From QVMG01 sp032073245 (GTDB lineage Bacteria > Bacteroidota > Bacteroidia > Bacteroidales > Tannerellaceae), in contig DAMANX010000022.1 of the NCBI GenBank assembly GCA_032073245.1, forward strand, positions 30,445 through 94,444: a stretch of DNA of 64,000 bases, given 5' to 3'. How positions within the stretch are numbered: the first letter of the stretch is position 1; every line of letters starts with the position of its first letter. The notes beneath the pieces are model-generated. The model worked only from the letters and a program-made list of their open reading frames with translations, searched no databases and was not told the DNA's origin. This document shows, in pieces, positions 55,248 to 63,919 of the stretch. Made by a program: the position numbers and the translations under genes.

Positions 55248-55343
55248 CGACGGTGGTAGAGACAAGGCTTGCCTTGTCTCTGAAAATACAAATTATTATA
55301 TTAATAGTTAGACAAGGCAAGCCTTGTTTCTACCACCATCGTC
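55248..55343. repeat. Inverted-repeat element, GACAAGGCTTGCC family, copy 1
   Basis: Arms 55248-55280 and 55311-55343 are near-perfect complements, each containing GAGACAAGGCTTGCCTTGT or its close variant, which is itself palindromic. It occupies most of the gap between SusD and the GH9 gene. A second copy lies at 57839-57923. Confidence 0.85.
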
Positions 55344-55382
55344 ATATTTAGATAATATTCAATCAAAATAAACAGAGAAAGC

Positions 55383-57827
55383 ATGAAAAAGTTATTAACT
55401 ATTGGGTTACTCTTCCTATGTCCGGTTAGTTTCCTATTTGCACAGATTGATGAAAAACTGAAGGAAGATATCCGTAATACCGGATATGTACACAGTCCAC
55501 TTCCATTAGACTACAGTAAATCATTCGAGAAATTTGGCCTGGATAAAAAAGTCTTGGTTTCTGATGTGCTTTGTGATATGGAGGATATGACTAAATGGTC
55601 GCATAAAGGAATCGGTAGTTTTTATCAGACTGATGAGAGAAGCAAATCGGGTAAACATAGCCTTCGCCTGGTTGCACCGACCACTGTAGATGAATTTCTT
55701 GGTTGGGGATTAGGCTTTGGTACTTCCATGGCCATGTTTGATGTAGGAGGAGAAAACTGGGAAAAATATAACCGTATCAGGCTATCTATTTATCCTGATT
55801 GTGAAGGTGCTCGCAGTATATACTTGAATTTGTATGTTGAAAACGACGGTGAAATTAAAGTTCCAGATAAATACGGACGTGAAGGTTATCATGAAATTAA
55901 CCTGATTAACGGACAATGGAATGAATGTTTTGTTGAAATGCCGGAGCTTGCTCGTGATAAGGTGACTAAATTATCCTTTGCTATTGAGGTGTTTGGTAAA
56001 GAACGAACTATGGGGGACTCTCTGAAATTTGATATTGATGATGTTAAACTGGAAGTCATTGAAAACCCAGAAGTTGTAAGTGGCTGGGTGCCTGCAGAGA
56101 ACAGAATAATATTTTCGACTACAGGTTATGGCGTGGATAGTGAGAAAACAGCAATTGTACGTGTAAAGGATCATGATGGCACTTTCCGGTTGATCGATAA
56201 GAATACTAATCAGGTAGCCTATAAAGGAGGTATTCAATCAAAGAAAACCGCTATCGGTACATTTGAAACAATAGATTTCAGTGATTTTAAAAATGAAGGA
56301 GAATATCTGATTCAGATAGGGCAGGTTAATACAGCTCCATTCTTTATTAATAAGAATATCTGGGAAAACTCGGCCTGGCGCGTACTGAATTTTATGTTTG
56401 TAGAGCGATGTGGTTATCCTGTGCCGGAAAAACATGGCGTCTGCCATACAGATCTTAATGGAGAGCATAACGGGATGAAGTTTGCAGTAAATGGTGGCTG
56501 GCATGATGCTGCGGATATGTCACAACAGACTTTACAAACCGGAGAGATTGCTTTTTCCTTATTTGAGATGGCTAATAAAGCAAAAGAAAAAGGAAATATT
56601 GATCTTTATTTGCGTTTGATAGAAGAAGCTCAATGGGGAATTGATTACATACTAAAAACGCGCTTTGGAGATGGCTACAGAGTGCAAACATGGGGTACAA
56701 ACCTATGGACTGATGGTTTCCTTGGAACGAAGGATGATAGCGGAAGACGACAGGTAAGAGTACACAACCGGGCTTTTGAAAACTTCCTTTTTGCAGGTAT
56801 AGAAGCCTATGCTTCCATGACGATTGAAAAAGATAAAATGTTAAAAGAACACCTTAAAAAGGTAGCAATAGAGGATTTTGCATTTGCAAAGGAACGTTTT
56901 GACGAACTTGGATTTGATGAATTGAGTGGTGGTGGTGGTGGTGGTGATCATGCTGCAATGGCTTCCAATAGTCAGTATATGGCTAATATCTCTTTTACGG
57001 CAAGTCTGTTATATAAGCTAACAGGAGATCAATATTACGCAGATGAAGCTGCAAAAGCAATCCTATATACTTTGCAATGTCAGCGAACAGAGCCATTGAA
57101 AGATAAAGAAAAGATCAGTGGATTCTTTTACCGTGATCTCAATAAAAAATCGATAGTTCACTATACACATCAATCCCGTGATCATTCTTTTATGCAGGCG
57201 TTGACTGCGCTTTGCGAGACGCAACCCAATCATCCTGATTATGCAAAATGGGAAAATGCAATCCGCCTATATGGCGAATACCTGAAAAAGATAATGAAGT
57301 ATGTTGATCCGTATGGAATGGCTCCAAGTGGTGTCTATCATATCGATGAAGTAAAGGATTCTGTAAACTTCTATAAAGTACAAGTCGGTATTAGAAGTGG
57401 TGCAGCGAAAGACTATAAAGAGCAATTGGAAAACGGCTTTAAACTGGATAAAGAACATTACCTGCGTGTATTCCCCGTGTGGTTCTCTTTCAAAGGAAAT
57501 GCGGCAGTTCATTTGGCAACCGGTAAAGCAGCTGCTTTATCAGGTAAATTCTTGAAGGATAAAGAACTTATGAACATTGCAGAACAACAATTATTCTGGA
57601 TTGTAGGAAAGAATCCATTCGGACAATCATTGATTTGGGGTGAGGGCAGTAATTATGCACAACAGTATACAGCTTTACCTGGGGAAACTGTAGGAGAAAT
57701 TCCGGTAGGCATGCAATCCCGTTTCAATGAAGATACTCCTTATTGGCCGCAATTCAATACAGCTACTTATAAAGAAGTATGGGGTTCTTCGGCATGTAAA
57801 TGGTTCTCTTTGATATCAGAGTTCTAA
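55383..57827 (+). CDS. Glycoside hydrolase family 9 enzyme (PUL 3)
   Basis: 814-residue secreted enzyme with a signal peptide (LLTIGLLFLCPVSFLFAQ), an N-terminal beta-sandwich/CBM-like region at about 25-230 (FGTSMAMFDVGGENWEKYN), a CelD_N-type Ig-like domain at about 235-325 (IIFSTTGYGVDSEKTAIVRV) and a GH9 (alpha/alpha)6 barrel. The catalytic-base signature is GGWHDAADM at 371-379. The C-terminal part keeps VGKNPFGQSLIWGEG and a likely acid Glu near NTATYKEVW. GH9 members hydrolyse beta-1,4-glucans and related beta-glycans, and some are exo-acting glucosaminidases; exact specificity is open. Confidence 0.93.
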   Translation: MKKLLTIGLLFLCPVSFLFAQIDEKLKEDIRNTGYVHSPLPLDYSKSFEKFGLDKKVLVSDVLCDMEDMTKWSHKGIGSFYQTDERSKSGKHSLRLVAPTTVDEFLGWGLGFGTSMAMFDVGGENWEKYNRIRLSIYPDCEGARSIYLNLYVENDGEIKVPDKYGREGYHEINLINGQWNECFVEMPELARDKVTKLSFAIEVFGKERTMGDSLKFDIDDVKLEVIENPEVVSGWVPAENRIIFSTTGYGVDSEKTAIVRVKDHDGTFRLIDKNTNQVAYKGGIQSKKTAIGTFETIDFSDFKNEGEYLIQIGQVNTAPFFINKNIWENSAWRVLNFMFVERCGYPVPEKHGVCHTDLNGEHNGMKFAVNGGWHDAADMSQQTLQTGEIAFSLFEMANKAKEKGNIDLYLRLIEEAQWGIDYILKTRFGDGYRVQTWGTNLWTDGFLGTKDDSGRRQVRVHNRAFENFLFAGIEAYASMTIEKDKMLKEHLKKVAIEDFAFAKERFDELGFDELSGGGGGGDHAAMASNSQYMANISFTASLLYKLTGDQYYADEAAKAILYTLQCQRTEPLKDKEKISGFFYRDLNKKSIVHYTHQSRDHSFMQALTALCETQPNHPDYAKWENAIRLYGEYLKKIMKYVDPYGMAPSGVYHIDEVKDSVNFYKVQVGIRSGAAKDYKEQLENGFKLDKEHYLRVFPVWFSFKGNAAVHLATGKAAALSGKFLKDKELMNIAEQQLFWIVGKNPFGQSLIWGEGSNYAQQYTALPGETVGEIPVGMQSRFNEDTPYWPQFNTATYKEVWGSSACKWFSLISEF

Positions 57828-57838
57828 ATATATTGACT

Positions 57839-57923
57839 AGGTAGAGACAAGGCTTGCCTTGTCTCAGATCAGAATATTGCTCACTGTCCTGTTCCAAAGA
57901 CAAGACAAGCCTTGTCTCTACCA
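57839..57923. repeat. Inverted-repeat element, GACAAGGCTTGCC family, copy 2
   Basis: Left arm GTAGAGACAAGGCTTGCC and onward (57841-57865) is complementary to 57898-57922. It has the same core sequence as copy 1 at 55248-55343. It fills the gap between the GH9 and DUF5009 genes, and its right end creates a spurious TTG start for the next gene. Confidence 0.85.
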
Positions 57924-57947
57924 TGGTCGCTATTATATAAAAAATAT

Positions 57948-59177
57948 ATGAATAATATAAAAACAGATTTTACACAACGAAACGTTGCTATTGATATCCT
58001 GAGAGCACTCACTATGTTCATCATGATATTCGTAAACGATTTCTGGAAAGTGCATGATGTACCTTATTGGCTCGATCATGCCAAGCGTGGCCAGGATCTA
58101 TTGGGATTAGCAGATGTAGTTTTCCCTTGTTTCCTGTTTGTTGTAGGTATGTCTATCCCATTTGCTATTGAGCGCAGATACAGTAAAGGAATGTCGGGAG
58201 AATCGACAATTGGACATATTTTGTCGCGTACCTTAGCATTATTAGTTATGGGGGCATTTATCACTAATTCGGAAGCTCGTTTATCACCGGATGTAATTTA
58301 TCCAATAGGTGTATATTGGATTCTGATGGTTATTGCTTTTATCTGTATCTGGAATCTTTATCCAAGAACGGATGATCCGAATAAAAAACGACTATACACT
58401 TTATTAAAGGTAGTAGGAGTGATTATTCTTATCTTCCTGGCAATTACCTTCCGTGATCCTAAAGGAGGTGTTTTCGCTGCTAGATGGGGTATTTTGGGCG
58501 CTATTGGATGGACCTATCTTCTATGTGCGATGATTTATGTCTTTACCCGGGACAGATTGAAGTATCTCATTCCTATATGGATTGTTTTTGTCATTATTTG
58601 TATTCTCGGATCGCGAATGAATGAAGCATGGGGAGAAACCTCTATATTATCTCTTCCACGTCCGAATTTTTACAATGAAATGTTAGGAATACTTCATATT
58701 GGAAACGGTTCTTTGCCTGCATTTACTATGGGAGGGATTATATTATCTCTGATTAGTACAAAGTATATAAATGTCGCTAACAAGAAAAAAGTTGTTTTTG
58801 TGATTGTTGCCGTAGGGCTTCTGTTTATAGCAGGAATAGTATCCCGTCAGTTTTGGATATTATCTAAGCTAAGTTCGACTCCTACATTTATATTTTATGT
58901 AACCGCTATTGCAGTAGGAACGTATGCCATAATATATTGGCTGGCAGAGAAAGGAAAAGCAGGTTGGTTTGATATTATAAAACCGGCAGGCACTGCGACT
59001 TTGACAACCTATTTGGTGCCTTATGTATCTTATGGTTTAGCAGACATTACAGGTATAGTATTACCCGATTGGTTTACACATGGTTTTATGGGAATAATAA
59101 ATTGTCTTCTTTTTGCCTTTGTGATTATTGGTGTAACATGGTTGCTCGGAAAAATCCATATTAAATTAAAAATATAA
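57948..59177 (+). CDS. DUF5009 membrane protein, heparan-alpha-glucosaminide N-acetyltransferase-like (PUL 3)
   Basis: About 409 residues with roughly ten membrane segments. The signature RNVAIDILRALTMFIMIFVND is represented by VAIDILRALTMFIMIF, followed by LGLADVVFPCFLFVVGMSIP. This is typical of the DUF5009/NagX group related to the lysosomal HGSNAT acetyltransferase; other members may transport. The ATG at 57948 is chosen; the upstream open frame lies within the repeat. Sitting between GH9 and a GH10-like gene, it may acetylate or move a breakdown product, possibly an amino sugar. Confidence 0.85.
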   Translation: MNNIKTDFTQRNVAIDILRALTMFIMIFVNDFWKVHDVPYWLDHAKRGQDLLGLADVVFPCFLFVVGMSIPFAIERRYSKGMSGESTIGHILSRTLALLVMGAFITNSEARLSPDVIYPIGVYWILMVIAFICIWNLYPRTDDPNKKRLYTLLKVVGVIILIFLAITFRDPKGGVFAARWGILGAIGWTYLLCAMIYVFTRDRLKYLIPIWIVFVIICILGSRMNEAWGETSILSLPRPNFYNEMLGILHIGNGSLPAFTMGGIILSLISTKYINVANKKKVVFVIVAVGLLFIAGIVSRQFWILSKLSSTPTFIFYVTAIAVGTYAIIYWLAEKGKAGWFDIIKPAGTATLTTYLVPYVSYGLADITGIVLPDWFTHGFMGIINCLLFAFVIIGVTWLLGKIHIKLKI

Positions 59178-59206
59178 GCTTGAATCATACTATTAAATTA
59201 TAATTT

Positions 59207-60796
59207 ATGAAGAATCTAAAGTTTCCCGTTTTATTACTGGCTATTATCGGTCTTATAGCTTGTACGGCTCAAAAAAAGACAGAAAAAGTTGCTGAGTATC
59301 CCATGTTTTGGACTTGGTTGGATTATCGCCCAACCATGAATTTCGATTCTGTTTGTGTTGTAATGAAAGAAGCAGGCATTGAAGGAGTGATGCTTAATGC
59401 TCCAACACCAGATGATTACAGAAAGGCAATACCTGTTGCTCATAGCCATGGAATTGAAGTTTATGCCTGGTTATGGACTATGAACCTGGAACATGATCGG
59501 GATAAAATTGTGAAGGAACACCCTGAATGGTTTAGTGTAAACCGGAAAGGCGAAAGTCTTGCAGATACAAAAGCGTATGTGGATTACTATAAATTCATGT
59601 GCCCTGCTTTACCGGAAGTACGTGAGCATATCCGTAAGAAGATTGTAGCTTATTGCGAGGTAGAAGGTTTGAATGGTATTGCAATTGATTATCATCGCTT
59701 TGTAGACGTTATACTTCCTACTACCTTATGGCCACGCTATGGTATTGTACAGGATAAGGAATATCCGGAATGGGACTACGGTTATCATCCGGCTATGATC
59801 GAATTATTTAAATCAAAACATGGATATGATCCTCGTGAACAGGAAGACCCGTCTACGGATGATAAATGGCTTCAGTTCCGCTGTGATCAGATCACTGAAG
59901 TTGCCAATGAAATAGCGGATGTAGTTCATTCCTATGGAAAAGTAATGGCGGCTTCTCCTTTCCCAACACCTGCTATGTCTCGTAAGATGGTACGCCAGGA
60001 TTGGGGTAAATGGAATCTGGATATTGTATTCCCAATGGTTTATCATAATTTCTATACGGGGGATGTGAGTTTCATTTCTGACTGTACAATAGAAAACGTA
60101 CGAGATAAAAACCCAAATACCACTCTTTATTGCGGTATGACGGGAACAAATGGGCCAAAAATGTTTGAATGTATGGATGAAGCGTTAAACAACGGTGCAG
60201 AGGGCATTGCTATTTTTACTATCGGCAGTTTACGTTCACCTGAAATTCGTGCTCAATTTAAAGCTTATACAGATAGCGTGAAAGCATTACGTGCCACAGG
60301 CCAACCGAATCCAGGTGCTACAGGCCGCACTACTGCTAATGCTAATCCATTTGAAAATACTGGTATTATGGACGCTATTCAGATGAGAATGAAAGCCTAT
60401 CAAAGTCTGGCGAAAGCAGCGACTCTTCCTGAAGTAAAGAAATTAGGTTGGGATAAGGTTGAACCGTATGCAAATACATCTCTCCAGGTTAATACTGCAG
60501 AAGATTATGTAAGTCGTCTTCAAATGGGAACCCGTAGAGATGAATCTTTGCAACCCGTAGCTAAAGCTATTGGTGATCTATTTATGAAGGATAATGCCCA
60601 AATCACTCTTAATTTATCAGATTATAAATTGAAAGAAGAATATGGTGCAACAAAGCATTATCAGGTTACCGATCAGTCTAGTCAATTAACATACGATGTA
60701 ACTTTCTATTTTTATGGAGGTATTATATCCGGTTGGAGTGTAGAACCGGAAAAGGCATCTTACGAGAAATATAGAAAAAGCATAAAAGGGGTATAA
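59207..60796 (+). CDS. GH10-like (GHL10/DUF187-related) secreted lipoprotein (PUL 3)
   Basis: 529-residue lipoprotein with MKNLKFPVLLLAIIGLIAC (Cys19). The catalytic-type barrel segments include FWTWLDYRPTMNFDSVCVVM, IEVYAWLWTMNLEHD, EVEGLNGIAIDYHRFVD and WNLDIVFPMVYHNFYTGD, in keeping with the family 10-like glycosyl hydrolases. IAIDYHRF and the later FPMVY strand hold likely active-site residues. A separate C-terminal domain of about 100 residues ends in VTFYFYGGIISGWSVEPEKA. Substrate is unknown. It is the last gene of PUL 3 and is followed by a terminator. Confidence 0.8.
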   Translation: MKNLKFPVLLLAIIGLIACTAQKKTEKVAEYPMFWTWLDYRPTMNFDSVCVVMKEAGIEGVMLNAPTPDDYRKAIPVAHSHGIEVYAWLWTMNLEHDRDKIVKEHPEWFSVNRKGESLADTKAYVDYYKFMCPALPEVREHIRKKIVAYCEVEGLNGIAIDYHRFVDVILPTTLWPRYGIVQDKEYPEWDYGYHPAMIELFKSKHGYDPREQEDPSTDDKWLQFRCDQITEVANEIADVVHSYGKVMAASPFPTPAMSRKMVRQDWGKWNLDIVFPMVYHNFYTGDVSFISDCTIENVRDKNPNTTLYCGMTGTNGPKMFECMDEALNNGAEGIAIFTIGSLRSPEIRAQFKAYTDSVKALRATGQPNPGATGRTTANANPFENTGIMDAIQMRMKAYQSLAKAATLPEVKKLGWDKVEPYANTSLQVNTAEDYVSRLQMGTRRDESLQPVAKAIGDLFMKDNAQITLNLSDYKLKEEYGATKHYQVTDQSSQLTYDVTFYFYGGIISGWSVEPEKASYEKYRKSIKGV

Positions 60797-60820
60797 TATT
60801 ATTTTATTAGGTGATTAAAG

Positions 60821-60854
60821 AAATCCCGGGAATGTGATATTTCCGGGATTTTTA
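60821..60854 (+). terminator. Terminator of PUL 3
   Basis: AAATCCCGG (60821-60829) pairs with CCGGGATTT (60843-60851), followed by T residues. Confidence 0.8.
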
Positions 60855-61683
60855 TTAATTATAATTTTATGAAAAGCTTAGCGTCATACTTCATCAAATC
60901 AACGTATTAAATACCATTTTGTTTTTTGCTTTTTAGCATCGGAAAAAAGCATATGAATTAACAAAGAGAAATGTTCTATAAACTGCTGTTTTTTGCGTTT
61001 TGGAGACGTTGGTCTTAAAAAGAAAATCCCCAAAACTATTTATGTTTCAGGGATTTGCTGTGTTTTACTGCTTTTGTTAAGTGGTGCCACCAGAACGTTT
61101 TATCTTTCAATAACTACCACATTTACAATATCTTATAGAGTGTCAAAACAACCGTGCAAATGAATGAACATAGTGCTTTTTTCGGCGTTTTGTCCGACAA
61201 TGCTATTGTCATTTCCAATACTTCACAAATGTATAAAAGATATATGTAGTAAGCAAGTAAAAATAGATATTATTTGTCATGTGGAAAAATATAGAGAATC
61301 TTTTAACCATGTATGTTCCAGTGTGTTGCAAAGCTGAATTTGCAGACAGGTAACGATTTAGAAACCAGCTATCATTATTCGCTGATTAGCTTCGTTTTCA
61401 ACAATATATTAAGAGCGACTCTTGCAATACAAAGATACGAAATAATCTCCATATTACCCATATACAACCTAAATATTTAGGCTTATATCTATGGTAGAGA
61501 TATCCATTGTTCAGACCCGTACTGTCGTGAGATAGAGTGGGGTTTGTTATTAAAATGGGAATAGAAAATAGCAACTGCTTCCCATTTATATGCTATTTTT
61601 GCAAATGAATACAATTTAAAGTACTCTTCATAAAGACCAGATATATATATGAATGGTTTATCATAACAATAATATTAAACATC
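60855..61683. other. Gene-free region between PUL 3 and an accessory segment
   Basis: About 830 bp with stops in all frames and no complete gene. It is AT-rich with several weak hairpins, including a T/A-rich stem at about 60920-60955, a CCCC...GGGA stem at about 61027-61065, and TGGTGCCACCA at 61082-61092. No homology to a gene could be read. It may hold decayed DNA or the edge of an inserted segment. Confidence 0.6.
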
Positions 61684-62457
61684 ATGAGTAACGAGAATAA
61701 AACCATCCACGACTTCGATTTCAATCTAATCTGCGAATATTTTTCAAACGTAGAACGTCAAGGCCCCGGCAGCCCGGAAGTAACCCTCAAAGCATTGAGC
61801 TTCATCGACAATCTGACCGATAAATCCTGCATTGCCGACCTCGGCTGTGGAACAGGCGTCCAGACGATGACCCTCGCACAGAACACTCCGGGACAAATTA
61901 CAGGGCTTGACCTGTTTCCTGACTTCATCCGTATTTTCAATCGTAATGTGGAATATCTCGGCCTGCAAGACCGGGTGAAAGGGAATGTCGGTTCAATGGA
62001 TAATCTTCCTTTCGAGAAAGAATCTTTAGACCTTATCTGGTCGGAAGGTGCAATTTATAATATAGGTTTTGAGCGAGGACTGAACGAATGGAAACAGTAT
62101 TTGAAGAAAAACGGCTATGTCGCCGTATCGGAGGTTTCGTGGTTTACCGATGAACGTTCCGAAGAAATCAACGATTTTTGGATGGCAAATTATCCCGAAA
62201 TAGATACTATTCCAAATAAGGTTGCCCAGATGCAGAAAGCCGGATATGTCCCGGTCGCCACTTTCATCTTACCGGAAAAGTGCTGGACAGAGCATTTCTA
62301 TGCTCCAAGCCACAGAGCGCGGGAAGAGTTTTTGAAAAAGCATGCCGGCAATAAAAATGCTGAAAGTCTGGTAGCTTCCGAACGCCATGAAGAAAGCTTA
62401 TACAATAAATATAAAGACTTTTATGGCTACGTGTTCTATATCGGAAAAAAAAATTAA
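61684..62457 (+). CDS. Class I SAM-dependent methyltransferase
   Basis: 257-residue cytoplasmic methyltransferase. Motif I is IADLGCGTGVQTMTLA, the second strand acidic residue is in ITGLDLFPDF, and motif IV is LDLIWSEGAIYNIGFERGL. It is close to the small methyltransferases of Bacteroidetes annotated only at family level. It is noticeably more GC-rich than the surrounding DNA, with more C-ending codons than its neighbours, which suggests a different history. Substrate is unknown. Confidence 0.9.
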   Translation: MSNENKTIHDFDFNLICEYFSNVERQGPGSPEVTLKALSFIDNLTDKSCIADLGCGTGVQTMTLAQNTPGQITGLDLFPDFIRIFNRNVEYLGLQDRVKGNVGSMDNLPFEKESLDLIWSEGAIYNIGFERGLNEWKQYLKKNGYVAVSEVSWFTDERSEEINDFWMANYPEIDTIPNKVAQMQKAGYVPVATFILPEKCWTEHFYAPSHRAREEFLKKHAGNKNAESLVASERHEESLYNKYKDFYGYVFYIGKKN

Positions 62458-62606
62458 CTAATTCAAGCTGAGAACAATTTGTCTCTTTGCATTTTATTTA
62501 CTTATAAGATGAATTCACTAAACTAAGCATTTGCCAAGGAGTTAAAGCGATATCTAATAGTGTTTATTCATTTTTACTAAAATTGAAAAAGGAAAATATA
62601 AAACCA

Positions 62607-63290
62607 ATGATTCTACAGGAAAATAATTGTGTGAGTTTGAAAAGTATAGGTGCTTTGATTTGGGATTGGAACGGAACACTTTTGGATGATGTGGAGATTA
62701 ACCTGAAAGTAATAAATAAGATGCTTGTGAACAGGAATCTTGATATACTAACATTATCTCAATATAAAGATTTATTCTGCTTTCCGGTGCAATCCTTTCA
62801 TCGTAAAATAGGATTTGACTTTGAAAAAGAATCTATTGAAGAAATATCACAGGAATATCACACAGTATATCAGGAATACGAAAATAAGAAACAGTTAAAC
62901 CCAGATGCGCTTTCTATTTTGAATATGGTTTGCGAAGCAGGTATAAAACAATACATCTTATCTGCATCTCAAAAACACACACTACAAAAAGAAATCGATT
63001 ATTTCGGAATAACGGATAAATTTGATGGTATATACGGAGCCAATGATATTTGTGCTGCCGGAAAGATTCAGATCGGGAAACAACTCATGCAGGAAAACGG
63101 ACTAGTTCCGGATAAAGTACTGATTATTGGAGACACCTTGCATGATGCTGAAGTGGCAAAAGCGTTAAATATCCGTCATGTTCTTTACTCAGGAGGTCAT
63201 AATAGTTATCGTTTATTGGCCGAGAAATCCGACGTGATTGTAGATTTGAAAGAAATAATTGGTATAAAATCCACAAGTAATGCACAATGA
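62607..63290 (+). CDS. HAD-superfamily hydrolase
   Basis: 227-residue HAD phosphatase. Motif I is LIWDWNGTLLDDVEINL, in which the usual FDxDGT has Trp-Asn in place of the common residues; Asp is kept as nucleophile. Motif II is YILSAS, motif III a Lys in GKIQIGKQ, and motif IV IIGDTLHDAEVA. A helical cap is present. A TTG eight codons upstream is open, but ATG 62607 is preferred. Its end overlaps the start of the broken Crp/Fnr gene by 11 bp, suggesting they were once one operon. Substrate is unknown. Confidence 0.87.
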   Translation: MILQENNCVSLKSIGALIWDWNGTLLDDVEINLKVINKMLVNRNLDILTLSQYKDLFCFPVQSFHRKIGFDFEKESIEEISQEYHTVYQEYENKKQLNPDALSILNMVCEAGIKQYILSASQKHTLQKEIDYFGITDKFDGIYGANDICAAGKIQIGKQLMQENGLVPDKVLIIGDTLHDAEVAKALNIRHVLYSGGHNSYRLLAEKSDVIVDLKEIIGIKSTSNAQ

Positions 63291-63715
63291 GAAAGAAGGG
63301 ATACAAGAACTCTGCAATAAAATATCACTGTATATTGATCTTGAGCAACAAGATATTTCCTTAATAGTCATTATTCAAATACGATTTTGTAGCAAAAGGT
63401 ACTTCTTTAGTCGAGGCAGGGAAACCGACAGACAAAGCTTTTTTTATCCTTTCAGGATACCTAAGATATTTCAAAATAATAGATTCGGGAGAAGAGTTAG
63501 TTATCCATTTGTATGCTCCTAATAGTTTTGCGACATCGTTAAATAGCTTTTTCTTAGAAAAGAAATCCGAAGAAACGTTACAAGCTATACACCTCAGATT
63601 TTACTACAAAAATGGTTTTCTTCCTTCGTTCACTTCTACCTCTGTCGGTATTCCAAAATACCATAAAAAAACAGAGCAATTTATAATATATTGCTGGCAA
63701 TCATATATTACCTAA
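63280..63715 (+). pseudogene. Broken Crp/Fnr-family regulator
   Basis: The reading frame begins MHNEKEGIQELCNKISLYID and then, after a one-base shift near 63380, continues as FVAKGTSLVEAGKPTDKAFF and FILSGYLRYFKIIDSGEELV. This is a clear cyclic-nucleotide-binding (Crp/Fnr) beta-roll. After ETLQAI at about 63582 the sequence degenerates and no helix-turn-helix follows. At least one frameshift plus loss of the DNA-binding end make it non-functional. A sequencing error could explain a single shift but not the missing C-terminus. Confidence 0.7.
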
Positions 63716-63763
63716 TAAAACAGTAGCTGAATCATGGCTATTTGATACAGATACTCTTTGTTT

Positions 63764-63796
63764 AATACCTCCCGGTTCTTACTGCGAGGTATTTTT
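63764..63796 (+). terminator. Hairpin terminator
   Basis: AATACCTC (63764-63771) pairs with GAGGTATT (63786-63793), followed by T residues. It would end the HAD/Crp transcript. Confidence 0.65.
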
Positions 63797-63858
63797 AAAT
63801 CATATATCACTGATTAATAGTTACATAATAAATATTTTCAATATTTATTGTGAAAAAA

Positions 63859-63890
63859 TTTGCGTGTGTCCGCATGGACACGTATCTTTG
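63859..63890 (+). promoter_or_regulatory. Promoter of the gene at the right edge
   Basis: TTTG (63859-63862), 20 bp, TATCTTTG (63883-63890): a near-ideal Bacteroidetes promoter, 30 bp before the ATG at 63920. Confidence 0.78.
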
Positions 63891-63905
63891 TGTCCGAACG
63901 GATAC
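63866..63905. promoter_or_regulatory. Two operator-like dyads over the promoter
   Basis: GTGTCCGCATGGACAC (63866-63881) lies in the spacer between -33 and -7. GTGTCCGAACGGATAC (63890-63905) covers the expected start site. Both share the half-site GTGTCC or GTATCC, 24 bp apart. This layout suits a dimeric repressor, perhaps the product of the gene that follows; the regulator is not identified. Confidence 0.6.
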
Positions 63906-63919
63906 ATAAATTGATAAAA

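Noticed and set aside
57912..57947. TTG start for the DUF5009 protein
   Set aside because: The 12 added residues are encoded by the repeat element; ATG 57948 matches the usual family start.
61082..61097. GTGCCACCAG-like sequence suggesting a tRNA-derived attachment site
   Set aside because: Only about 11 bases resemble a tRNA 3' end, no tRNA arm can be folded and no integrase or second copy is in the window.
63718..63906. Open frame after the Crp/Fnr remnant
   Set aside because: It contains the terminator hairpin and the promoter of the next gene, has no good start and no recognisable domain.
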